Positions 8,263 to 16,121 of a stretch of DNA of 64,000 nt are shown piece by piece. The DNA lies in assembly GCA_947168565.1 (NCBI GenBank), contig CAMVMM010000006.1:57067-121066 (forward strand), written 5' to 3'. A model generated the notes under the pieces. The model was given only the letters and a program-made list of their open reading frames with translations, searched no databases and was not told the origin of the DNA. The position numbers and the translations under genes were made by a program. Each line of letters opens with the position of its first letter. Position 1 is the first letter of the stretch. This DNA is from an uncultured Clostridia bacterium (GTDB lineage Bacteria; Bacillota; Clostridia; Christensenellales; CAG-138).

Positions 8263-9312
8263 ATGAAACGCATCCTTTCACTCATAGCGGCCTTTATGCT
8301 TGCGGCCGTTATCATCGTTCCCGCAGCCCATGCAGGCGGCGGCCCCGCTGTTTTTTCCATGAACAGCGTTGAAAACGTGTCCCCCGGGCAGAGCTTCACC
8401 GTTACGCTCAGCATCTCGGGCAGCTATCAGGTTCACGGCATGAACCTCTCCATAGAGTTCGACCCCAATTCCATGACGCTTGAAAGCTGCGATCAGGGTG
8501 ACTACCTCAATAACGCAAGGCTGAACAGCGGCCTTGTGGTGCTGGATGCTCAAACCCTAGTTTCGCAGGGCAAGATCAAGCTGGGCATCGCAATGCCCAT
8601 GGACGCCGCCACCGGCTCGGGCGAGCTGCTCAAAATGAAATTCCACGTCAACGAGGGCGTTACCGTGAATCAGCAGGTGATCATGGTCATCCACGAGTTC
8701 ATCTATATGCCCGTTGGCGAGAGGACCGGCACCCCCGTTCCCTTCAGCACCCATAACTCCATCATCACCCTCAACGGCGGCAGCACTCCCGCAGCGGGCT
8801 ATAACCCCGGCGACGACGGAATAGGCAACAATATCTCCTCCTCGCCCAGCCAGCCCCCGGCGCCCACTCCCGCCTCCGGCAATACCCCCGTGCCGAATAA
8901 TACCCCCGTTCCCGGCAGCACCCCCTCCGCGGGCGATACCACCGCTCCGAACCCCACGCCGAATTACGCATCGACCAGCGCTCAGCCTCAGGGCAGCGGC
9001 GATCCCGATCAGCAGGGCGAAGCGGCAACACCCGGAGCCGATGAGAGCGGCGCACCCGTGGACGCCTCCGCGAATCCCGACGACCCGAACGCGACCGCCG
9101 ATCCGAACGCGACCGCCGATCCGAACGCGACCGCCGACCCGAACGCGAGCGCCGATCCGAACGCGAGCGCAGACCCCGACAGGAGCTCCGAGAGCAAGGC
9201 CGCCGCAAAGAGCGGCTCCGCGCTGCCCTATATCATAGCGGCGGTGGCCGCAGCCGGCGCGGCTTGCGGCGCGGTCTTCTTCTTCAACTCAAAGAAAAAG
9301 AGCCGTAAATAA
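8263..9312 (+). CDS. Membrane-anchored cohesin-domain surface protein
   Basis: Secreted scaffold-like protein of 349 aa. It has a signal peptide (about 1-24, ending AHA), one cohesin-type beta-sandwich (about 27-172), a long Pro/Thr/Ser/Asn linker, five tandem ADPNAT or ADPNAS repeats (about 275-305), and a C-terminal hydrophobic helix with the basic tail KKKSRK that should anchor it in the membrane. The cohesin signature is the early SVENVSPGQSFTVTLSISG strand, then LSIEFDPNSMTLES and GELLKMKFHVNEG. Cohesins bind dockerins, and the next gene ends in a dockerin, so the pair probably assembles at the cell surface. AGGAGA precedes the ATG at 7 bases. There is one cohesin only, so this is not a classic multi-cohesin scaffoldin. 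Confidence 0.87.
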   Translation: MKRILSLIAAFMLAAVIIVPAAHAGGGPAVFSMNSVENVSPGQSFTVTLSISGSYQVHGMNLSIEFDPNSMTLESCDQGDYLNNARLNSGLVVLDAQTLVSQGKIKLGIAMPMDAATGSGELLKMKFHVNEGVTVNQQVIMVIHEFIYMPVGERTGTPVPFSTHNSIITLNGGSTPAAGYNPGDDGIGNNISSSPSQPPAPTPASGNTPVPNNTPVPGSTPSAGDTTAPNPTPNYASTSAQPQGSGDPDQQGEAATPGADESGAPVDASANPDDPNATADPNATADPNATADPNASADPNASADPDRSSESKAAAKSGSALPYIIAAVAAAGAACGAVFFFNSKKKSRK

Positions 9313-9391
9313 GGCAAAAAAGCCGATGGATAAATAAGCCGGATGGGGCGGATGCGCCCCATCCGCGCAAACGCATAAAGAGGTTGCAATA

Positions 9392-10372
9392 ATGTTCAGG
9401 CATATCAAATCAAACGGACATTCCGCGGCTGCGCCCAAGGCGCCTGCTGCCGCGCTGCTTGTTTTTGCGCTCATTTTCACCCTCTGCACCTCCGCCTTTG
9501 CGGGAAAAGAACCGAATAACGCACCAACTCCCGACGATCTTGAGGTCGTCGGGAGCAATATTTCCGCTATGTCCGCCGTGGATATCTACGGCGCGGCCGT
9601 CACCGGCGAGGTGTTTTCGCAAAAAAGCCTCACAGTGCTGCATTATTTTGCCACCTGGAGCGCGGAGTGCGTGCGCGAGCTGCCCATGCTCCAGCAGGCG
9701 CTCAACCATTACGGCGCGGGCGAGATTGCCGTTTACGGGCTGCTGCACGAGGACGCAACGAGCAATCCGGAAAGCTGCGCCATGCTATTTGAAGAGCTTT
9801 CGATAAGCTACGGCTGCCTGAGGCTGGACGGCGTGCTGACCGCGCTTGTGAACGTGTATCCCTACGTGCCGCAAACCTTCTTTATAAACTCGGAGGGCGT
9901 GGTGGTGCGGCACTTTCCCGGAAGCTTTGAGAGCTATGCGCAGCTCGACTCGCTTATTTCTCAGGAGCTGGGGCATCCCTCCGTTTTCCACGAGGTACGA
10001 TTTATCGACGGGCTCACCGGTGCGCTCATCCAAAGCGTTTTCGTTTCGCACGGCGAAAGCGCCGTTCCCCCGGAGCCGCCGCAGCATGAGGGCTATATGT
10101 TTTCCGCATGGGAGGGCAGCTATCAAAACGTAACGGAGGATCGCGTGGTGCGGGCGGTTTACGTTTCCTTGGGCACGGGAGGCATTCCCGGGGACGTGGA
10201 TGGGGACGGCAGCCTCACCACGGCGGACGCGCTGATGATACTGCGCCACGTGATCGGCACCGCATGGAGCGAGGGCGTTGCGCTGAATGGCGACGTGAAC
10301 GGCAGCGGTTCCGTTACTGTGGCGGACGCAATGCTTGTGCTCAGGCACGCGCTGGGCTTGATAACGCTGTGA
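9392..10372 (+). CDS. Secreted thioredoxin-fold protein with InlB-type repeat and C-terminal dockerin
   Basis: Exported protein of 326 aa. A signal peptide ends near residue 38. Residues about 50-190 form a TlpA-like thioredoxin fold, but the usual WCxxC site reads WSAEC, so the first cysteine is serine and only one remains. Residues about 215-268 match a Listeria-Bacteroides (InlB B-type) repeat ending WEGSYQNVTEDRVVRAVY. The last 50 residues are a type I dockerin with two calcium loops, GDVDGDGSLTTAD and GDVNGSGSVTVAD, each followed by a helix ending in RHVIG or RHALG. It lies 80 bases downstream of the cohesin gene, probably in the same operon. A disulfide-exchange role is doubtful. Confidence 0.87.
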   Translation: MFRHIKSNGHSAAAPKAPAAALLVFALIFTLCTSAFAGKEPNNAPTPDDLEVVGSNISAMSAVDIYGAAVTGEVFSQKSLTVLHYFATWSAECVRELPMLQQALNHYGAGEIAVYGLLHEDATSNPESCAMLFEELSISYGCLRLDGVLTALVNVYPYVPQTFFINSEGVVVRHFPGSFESYAQLDSLISQELGHPSVFHEVRFIDGLTGALIQSVFVSHGESAVPPEPPQHEGYMFSAWEGSYQNVTEDRVVRAVYVSLGTGGIPGDVDGDGSLTTADALMILRHVIGTAWSEGVALNGDVNGSGSVTVADAMLVLRHALGLITL

Positions 10373-10385
10373 ACCGGGTAATTCT

Positions 10386-12269
10386 ATGAAGATTGTGATA
10401 GGGCTCGGAAATCCGGGCAAGGAATACGAAAAAACAAGGCATAACGCGGGCTATATGGCGCTGGACGCGCTTGCCGGAATGCTGGGCATCCGTGTGGATC
10501 GCCGCGGCTTTCGCTCCGTTTACGGCGAGGGCAGGCTCGGCGGGGAGCGCATCGTGCTTGCCAAGCCCGAAACCTATATGAATAATTCCGGCTTCGCGGT
10601 GGTGGAGCTTTTGAACTGGTTCAAGCCCCGTATCGAGGAGCTTATAGTTGTTTACGACGATATAGACCTTCCCTGCGGTGCGCTGCGCATCCGCCAAAAC
10701 GGCTCCGCCGGCACCCATAACGGAATGCGCAGCATCATAGAGCAGCTCGGCAGCGAGGATTTTCCCCGCGTTCGCATAGGCATAGGCAAGCCCGCGCACG
10801 GGCTTATTGACCATGTGCTCGGCGTTCCCGGCGAGGAGGACGCAAAGGCGATAGCCGCCGCGCTCCCCCTTGCGGCGGAGGCGGTGAAGCTTATCGCCCA
10901 AGGCAGGCTCGATGAGGCGCAAACGAAATATAATTACAAGCCGCAGAAGCAAAAGCCCTCCGGAGAAAACGGAAAAGGCGGGGGCGGCAGGGATGCCGGC
11001 ATAGCGGCGGCCCTCGGAAGGGAGGGCTTCTATGTAAATCCCCGTCATGCTTCTTGCGAGCGCGTGCTTCCGCATATTCCTTACTCGATGGAGGACGTGC
11101 TTGAAGCGGAAAAAAGGCTGCAAAGGTTCGCCCCGCTGATCGCAAGGCTGTTTCCGGAAACGGCAAAAAGCGGCGGCGTAATCGAATCCGCGCTTTTGAG
11201 GGCGGACGGGCTGAGAGCGGCGGCTGCGCAAAGGGCGGGTACGGAGCCTGAAAGCATAGGCAGCGTGCTTATAAAGCTTGATTCCGAGCTGCCCGTGGCG
11301 GGCTCGGTGAAGGCGCGCGGCGGCATCTACGAGGTGCTTTGCCGCACCGAGAAGCTTGCGCTTGAGCACGGCCTTATCACCGAAAAAAGCGATTATTCCA
11401 CCCTTGCCGAGCACAGGGACTTCTTTTCGCGCTGCACGGTGCAGGTCGGCTCCACGGGCAATCTGGGGCTGAGCATAGGCATTTCCGCCTCCGCGATAGG
11501 CTATAAAACCATAGTTCACATGAGCGCGGACGCGAAGGAGTGGAAAAAGGCGCTGCTGCGAAGCCGCGGTGTGACCGTTATCGAGTATGAGGGCGATTAT
11601 ACCGACGCCGTGCGCAGGGGGCGCGCGCTTTCGCAGGCGGATCCAAACAGCTATTTTGTGGACGACGAAAACTCCGTCGAGCTCTTCATGGGCTACGCGG
11701 TGGCGGCGCTTAGGCTTGAAAAGCAGCTTCGTGAGCGCGGAATAAGCGTGGACGCGGAGCACCCGCTCTATGTTTACCTGCCCTGCGGCGTGGGCGGCGC
11801 TCCCGGCGGCATCACGTTCGGCTTGAAGCTCATCTTCGGAGATAACGCGCACTGCGTTTTAGTGGAGCCGGTGAATGCGCCGTGTATGCTTACGGCGCTT
11901 TTGAGCGGCAAATGCGCCCCGGTTTCAAAATACGGCCTCAGCGGAAAAACGGATGCGGACGGGCTTGCGGTTGGCACGGCGTCAAGGCTGGTGTATAATA
12001 CCGTGGGCAGGCTGATAGACGGCGAGGTCACGGTTTCGGATGAGCGGCTTGCGTCGCTCGTGCGCCTTGTGCATGAAACGGAGGGCATATTCATAGAGCC
12101 CTCGGCTGCCACCTCCGCATTCGGGCTTATTTCGCTCATCAATGCGGCGAAGGAAGGCGCATTAAAGGAAAACGCCCTTGAAAAGCTGCCCTTTGCCACG
12201 CATATCCTTTGGGCCACGGGCGGAGCGCTCGTGCCGCCCGAGGAAAGGGAAAAATACATCCGCTCCTGA
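10386..12269 (+). CDS. Peptidyl-tRNA hydrolase fused in frame to D-serine ammonia-lyase
   Basis: One open frame of 627 aa that joins two enzymes. Residues 1-188 are a full peptidyl-tRNA hydrolase (Pth): GLGNPG at the start, H19 in TRHNAG, the KPETYMNNSG loop, YDDIDLP and GTHNGMRS. Pth frees tRNA from dropped peptidyl-tRNAs. Residues about 212-627 match D-serine dehydratase (DsdA), a PLP enzyme turning D-serine into pyruvate and ammonia: K309 in GSVKARGG is the Schiff-base lysine, and HMSADAKEWKKALLRSRGV and YLPCGVGGAPGG are family signatures. A Gly-rich linker (about 190-205) joins them. The usual DsdA N-terminus is shortened by about 25 residues, and I find no separate start codon for it. 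It begins 13 bases after the dockerin gene. Confidence 0.88.
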   Translation: MKIVIGLGNPGKEYEKTRHNAGYMALDALAGMLGIRVDRRGFRSVYGEGRLGGERIVLAKPETYMNNSGFAVVELLNWFKPRIEELIVVYDDIDLPCGALRIRQNGSAGTHNGMRSIIEQLGSEDFPRVRIGIGKPAHGLIDHVLGVPGEEDAKAIAAALPLAAEAVKLIAQGRLDEAQTKYNYKPQKQKPSGENGKGGGGRDAGIAAALGREGFYVNPRHASCERVLPHIPYSMEDVLEAEKRLQRFAPLIARLFPETAKSGGVIESALLRADGLRAAAAQRAGTEPESIGSVLIKLDSELPVAGSVKARGGIYEVLCRTEKLALEHGLITEKSDYSTLAEHRDFFSRCTVQVGSTGNLGLSIGISASAIGYKTIVHMSADAKEWKKALLRSRGVTVIEYEGDYTDAVRRGRALSQADPNSYFVDDENSVELFMGYAVAALRLEKQLRERGISVDAEHPLYVYLPCGVGGAPGGITFGLKLIFGDNAHCVLVEPVNAPCMLTALLSGKCAPVSKYGLSGKTDADGLAVGTASRLVYNTVGRLIDGEVTVSDERLASLVRLVHETEGIFIEPSAATSAFGLISLINAAKEGALKENALEKLPFATHILWATGGALVPPEEREKYIRS

Positions 12270-12362
12270 GCGGACGAAGCGGGAAAACATGGTAAATTAC
12301 CCGAAAAATCAAACGGAAAACAGGAAATCAAAGAATATTAAGAACAGGAGGAAATACAAAAT

Positions 12363-13709
12363 ATGTCCAAGTATTTCGGCACGGACGGCTTTCGCGGGGA
12401 CGCGAACGTGAAACTCACCGTTGACCATGCGTTCAAGGTGGGGCGCTTCCTCGGCTATTATTACGGCAGGGAGCATAAAGCGAGCGTGGTAATAGGCAAG
12501 GATACCAGGCGCTCAAGCTATATGTTTGAATGTGCGCTCACGGCGGGCCTCACCGCAAGCGGCGCGGACGTGTACCTCATGCACGTTACCACCACACCAA
12601 GCGTTTCATACATCACCCGCACGGACGATTTCGACTGCGGCATAATGATAAGCGCCAGCCACAACGCCTACCACGACAACGGCATAAAGCTGCTCAATTC
12701 AAACGGCGAAAAGATGGAGCCCTACGTTATAAACGAGATAGAGCGCTATCTGGACGGCGACCCCGTCGAGCTGCCGCTTGCCACGAACGATTCCATCGGC
12801 AAGGTGGTGGACTATTCCGCCGGCCGCAACCGCTATATCGGCTATCTTATCAGCCTTGCCACCCATTCCTATAAGGATATGCGCGTGGGTCTGGACTGCG
12901 CGAACGGCAGCACCTGGATGATGGCGAAAAACATCTTTGAAACCCTCGGAGCGGACGTTACGGTCATCGGCGACGCGCCGAACGGCATGAATATAAACGA
13001 CGGCTGCGGCTCCACCCATATCGAGGCGCTTCGCAAGCTTGTGGTGGATAATAAGCTGGACGTGGGCTTTGCCTTCGACGGCGACGCGGACCGCTGCATC
13101 GCCGTGGACGAAACCGGCCGCATCATCGACGGCGACCTCATCCTCTATATCTACGGCAAGTATATGAAGGACCGCGAAAAACTGGCGCAGGATACTGTGG
13201 TAACCACCGTTATGTCCAACTTCGGGCTTTACAAGGCGTTCGACCGCATCGGCATAAAGTACGAAAAAACCGACGTGGGCGATAAATACGTGTATGAGTG
13301 CATGCGCCAAAATGGGTATCTTATCGGCGGCGAGCAGTCCGGCCATATAATCTTCACCAAGTATTCCGCCACCGGGGACGGGCTTTTGACCGCAATAAAG
13401 CTTATGCAGGCCATGCTTGCAAATAAGAAGCCGCTTTCCGAGCTTGCTTCACCCGTTACCATCTATCCGCAGCTTCTTAAAAACGTTCGCGTTGAGGATA
13501 AGGATGCCGCTATCGAAAATCCCGCCGTGCAGCAGGCGAAGCGCGAGGCGGAGGAGCAGCTTGAGGGCAACGGCCGCGTTCTGCTCAGAAAGAGCGGCAC
13601 GGAGCCCGTGGTGCGCGTGATGGCGGAGGCGCCCACAAACGAGGAATGCGCCCGCGCGGTGGATCATATAATCGACGCAATGCGCGCAGAGGGGCTTATC
13701 GCCGGCTGA
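12363..13709 (+). CDS. glmM: Phosphoglucosamine mutase
   Basis: GlmM (448 aa) interconverts glucosamine-6-phosphate and glucosamine-1-phosphate on the way to UDP-GlcNAc and peptidoglycan. It starts with the typical KYFGTDGFRGDAN. The phosphoserine lies at about residue 99 in ISASHN, the metal loop is DGDADR near residue 240, the sugar loop is GGEQSGHII near residue 321, and the phosphate loop near the C-terminus is RKSGTEPVVRVM. AGGAGG precedes the ATG. The following gene has a GlmU-like beta-helix, so the two probably serve the same pathway. Confidence 0.95.
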   Translation: MSKYFGTDGFRGDANVKLTVDHAFKVGRFLGYYYGREHKASVVIGKDTRRSSYMFECALTAGLTASGADVYLMHVTTTPSVSYITRTDDFDCGIMISASHNAYHDNGIKLLNSNGEKMEPYVINEIERYLDGDPVELPLATNDSIGKVVDYSAGRNRYIGYLISLATHSYKDMRVGLDCANGSTWMMAKNIFETLGADVTVIGDAPNGMNINDGCGSTHIEALRKLVVDNKLDVGFAFDGDADRCIAVDETGRIIDGDLILYIYGKYMKDREKLAQDTVVTTVMSNFGLYKAFDRIGIKYEKTDVGDKYVYECMRQNGYLIGGEQSGHIIFTKYSATGDGLLTAIKLMQAMLANKKPLSELASPVTIYPQLLKNVRVEDKDAAIENPAVQQAKREAEEQLEGNGRVLLRKSGTEPVVRVMAEAPTNEECARAVDHIIDAMRAEGLIAG

Positions 13710-13724
13710 GCGAAAGAGCGAAAA

Positions 13725-13793
13725 GCGCAAATGTGTCAGAGTGTAAAGCGCAAATGCGTCAGAGCGTAAAACGCAAATGTGTCAGAGCGAATA
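13725..13793. repeat. 23-bp tandem repeat, three copies
   Basis: Three imperfect copies at 13725-13747, 13748-13770 and 13771-13793, sharing the core CGCAAATGYGTCAGAG. The array lies between glmM and the beta-helix gene and does not overlap the ribosome-binding site. Confidence 0.88.
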
Positions 13794-13825
13794 AGCGAAA
13801 AGCGAATTGAAAGGAAAGAGCGGAT

Positions 13826-14515
13826 ATGGATATTGCAAGGATCTTTGAGCACGACGTGCAGATAAAAAACCTTTTCGACCTCACCAAAACCCGCGCCGCC
13901 TTCCTGTTTGAGGGCATAAAATACCCCTGGGAGGCGCTTGCGGGCATAAGCGAGGCTATAATGAAAATTGGCGCGTTTCTTCCGGAGGATGAGTTCGATC
14001 ACCCCAAGGAGGACGTGTGGATAGCGAAGGACGCAAGGGTGTATCCCACCGCGTGGATAAACGGCCCCTGCATCATAGATCACGGCACCGAGGTGCGGCA
14101 CTGCGCGTTCATTCGCGGCAGCGCCCTCGTGGGTCAAAACTGCGTTGTGGGCAATTCGGCGGAGCTTAAAAACGTGATCCTTTTCGATAACGTGCAGACC
14201 CCTCATTATAACTACGTGGGCGATTCCATCCTGGGCTATAAGGCGCACATGGGCGCGGGCTCGATAACCAGCAACGTTAAGAGCGACCGCAGCCCCGTGG
14301 TGGTGAAAACCGGCGACGTGCGTATAGATACCGAAAGGAAGAAGTTCGGCGCGATGATAGGCGATCAGGCCGAGATCGGCTGCAACACGGTGCTGAACCC
14401 CGGCGCGGTGGTGGGCAGGGCAAGCACGGTTTACCCCGTTTCCTGCGTGCGCGGCTTCGTGCCCGCCTACGCCATTTATAAAACAGGCGGCGAGATCACG
14501 TTTAAAACGAAATAA
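13826..14515 (+). CDS. Left-handed beta-helix transferase, GlmU C-terminal-domain-like
   Basis: Protein of 229 aa with hexapeptide-repeat character from about residue 60 to 215 (for example VWIAKDARVYPTAWINGPCIIDHGTEV and AMIGDQAEIGCNTVLNPGAVVG read in sixes), the signature of a left-handed parallel beta-helix. Such proteins are trimeric acyl- or nucleotidyl-sugar transferases. Similar short proteins in Clostridia are often annotated as UDP-GlcNAc pyrophosphorylase-like, but this one lacks the nucleotidyltransferase domain of full GlmU. The loop NYVGDSILGYKAHMGAGS resembles the acetyl-CoA/sugar-phosphate region of GlmU. Its position after glmM supports a role in aminosugar acetylation. Confidence 0.78.
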   Translation: MDIARIFEHDVQIKNLFDLTKTRAAFLFEGIKYPWEALAGISEAIMKIGAFLPEDEFDHPKEDVWIAKDARVYPTAWINGPCIIDHGTEVRHCAFIRGSALVGQNCVVGNSAELKNVILFDNVQTPHYNYVGDSILGYKAHMGAGSITSNVKSDRSPVVVKTGDVRIDTERKKFGAMIGDQAEIGCNTVLNPGAVVGRASTVYPVSCVRGFVPAYAIYKTGGEITFKTK

Positions 14516-14519
14516 AGCT

Positions 14520-14547
14520 TTGCTTTCGCCCGTTTTTCGTGTATAAT
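14520..14547 (+). promoter_or_regulatory. Sigma-A promoter for aspS
   Basis: TTGCTT, 16 bases, TATAAT. It leaves a leader of about 35 bases, too short for a T-box. Confidence 0.65.
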
Positions 14548-14588
14548 ACTTCGGTAACACAATAAATCAACCAAAAAGAGGTAGCTTC

Positions 14589-15923
14589 ATGCAAAGAACA
14601 ATGATAAAGGACATCCGCTCCGCAGTGGGCGGCACCGCGAAGGTATCCGGCTTTGTGGAAAATTTCAGGGACGGCAAATCCATGGCGTTCATCGTCATCA
14701 AGGATATCACCGGCAAGCTTCAGATCACGGTGGAAAAGGAAAAATGCCCCGAGCTGCTCGACGAGCTTGCCACGATCACGCCCGATTCCGTGATAACCTG
14801 CACGGGCGCCGTGATGGAAAACGAATACGTGAAAATGGGCGGCATAGAGCTGCTTCCCACCGAGCTCAAGGTGGAATCCGTGGCGGAGGCGCTGCCCATC
14901 GTGCGCAAGGAGATACCCGCCACCAAGAAAAAGCAGGCGGTGGAGCGCTCCTTCATAGATCAAAGGCTGAATTACCGCTGGGTGGATCTGCGCACCGATG
15001 AAAACCAGCTTCTTTTCAAGGTGCAGAGCTGCCTTGTGAACGCGATGCGGCAGTATCTGATGGACAACGGCTTTATAGAGATCCATTCGCCCAAGCTCAT
15101 AGGCGCGGCGAGCGAGAGCGGCGCGGACGTGTTTGAGGTCAAGTATTTCGACCGCAAGGCGTATCTTGCCCAGAGCCCGCAGTTTTATAAGCAGATGGCG
15201 ATGGCGGCGGGCTTCGAGCGCATCTTCGAGGTAGGCCCCGTGTTCCGTGCGGAAAAATCCTTCACCAGCAAGCATACCACCGAGTTCACCGGCTTCGATC
15301 TGGAGATGAGCTATATAGATTCCTACCGCGACGTGATGGATATGGAGGCGGGAATGCTTGCCTGCGCGCTGGGCATAGTTAAGGAAAAATACGGCGAGGC
15401 AATAAAGGAGGCGTTCGGCACCGAGGTGATAGTGCCCGCGCTCCCGTTCCCCGTGGTTTCCCTCAATGAGCTTTACGATGAGCTTGAAAAGGAATACGGC
15501 TATAAGCCCGAGGGAGGCGACCGCAGCGACCTGACCACCGATGCGGAGAGGCTCAGCGGCGAATGGGTCATGAAAAAATACGGGCACGAGTTCCTGTTCG
15601 TGGTGGATTACCCCGCCGCAAAGCGCGCTTTTTACCACATGCGCGGGGAGGACGGCAACCCTCTTGGCTACGACCTTATCTGGCGCGGCGTGGAGATCAC
15701 CACCGGCGCACAGCGCGAGCACCGCTACGAGATCCTTAAAAAGCAGGCGGAGGAAAAGGGGCTTGGGGAGGACGTTAAGTTCTACCTCGAATTCTTCAAA
15801 TACGGCTGCCCGCCCCACGGCGGCTTCGGTCTGGGCGTGGACCGCCTCACCATGCTGCTGCTTGGGCTCACCATTAAGGAAGCGATGTTCATCTTCCGCA
15901 GTCCGGACAGATTGAATCCGTAA
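14589..15923 (+). CDS. aspS: Archaeal-type aspartate--tRNA ligase (probably Asp/Asn-tRNA)
   Basis: Class II synthetase of 444 aa that charges tRNA with aspartate. It has an N-terminal OB-fold anticodon domain (about 15-105) and the class II catalytic core. Motif 2 is FEVGPVFRAEKSFTSKHTTE and motif 3 is GFGLGVDRLTMLLLG. It lacks the roughly 130-residue GAD insert of normal bacterial AspRS, so it is the archaeal-type form (AspS2). In some Clostridia such enzymes act on tRNA-Asn and need GatCAB amidotransferase to make Asn-tRNA. Whether this genome has a second AspRS cannot be seen here. A terminator hairpin follows. Confidence 0.92.
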   Translation: MQRTMIKDIRSAVGGTAKVSGFVENFRDGKSMAFIVIKDITGKLQITVEKEKCPELLDELATITPDSVITCTGAVMENEYVKMGGIELLPTELKVESVAEALPIVRKEIPATKKKQAVERSFIDQRLNYRWVDLRTDENQLLFKVQSCLVNAMRQYLMDNGFIEIHSPKLIGAASESGADVFEVKYFDRKAYLAQSPQFYKQMAMAAGFERIFEVGPVFRAEKSFTSKHTTEFTGFDLEMSYIDSYRDVMDMEAGMLACALGIVKEKYGEAIKEAFGTEVIVPALPFPVVSLNELYDELEKEYGYKPEGGDRSDLTTDAERLSGEWVMKKYGHEFLFVVDYPAAKRAFYHMRGEDGNPLGYDLIWRGVEITTGAQREHRYEILKKQAEEKGLGEDVKFYLEFFKYGCPPHGGFGLGVDRLTMLLLGLTIKEAMFIFRSPDRLNP

Positions 15924-15969
15924 AGGCTCACTTTATAGCAATACATTATATAAGATCTTTCGCTCACCC

Positions 15970-16006
15970 TGCCTGCCGCGTGCGATGCTGCGTGGCGGGC
16001 ATTTCT
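15970..16006 (+). terminator. Terminator after aspS
   Basis: TGCCTGCCGCG pairs with CGTGGCGGGCA through a 10-base loop, followed by TTTCTT. Two pairs are G-T. Confidence 0.65.
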
Positions 16007-16121
16007 TATATCGGCTGTAATTGTAATAAAACAACAATAAAACGAATTACCGCTCAATTACACAATGCAATTAAATAATACTTGAAAACATTCGGAAAGC
16101 GGCACCGCCACCCATATCGGC

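Noticed and set aside
10341-11852. Antisense open frame of 503 codons opposite pth-dsdA
   Set aside because: No start signals or domain content. The sense frame carries all conserved residues.
14548-14588. T-box upstream of aspS
   Set aside because: Only about 35 bases separate the promoter from the start codon, too few for a T-box.
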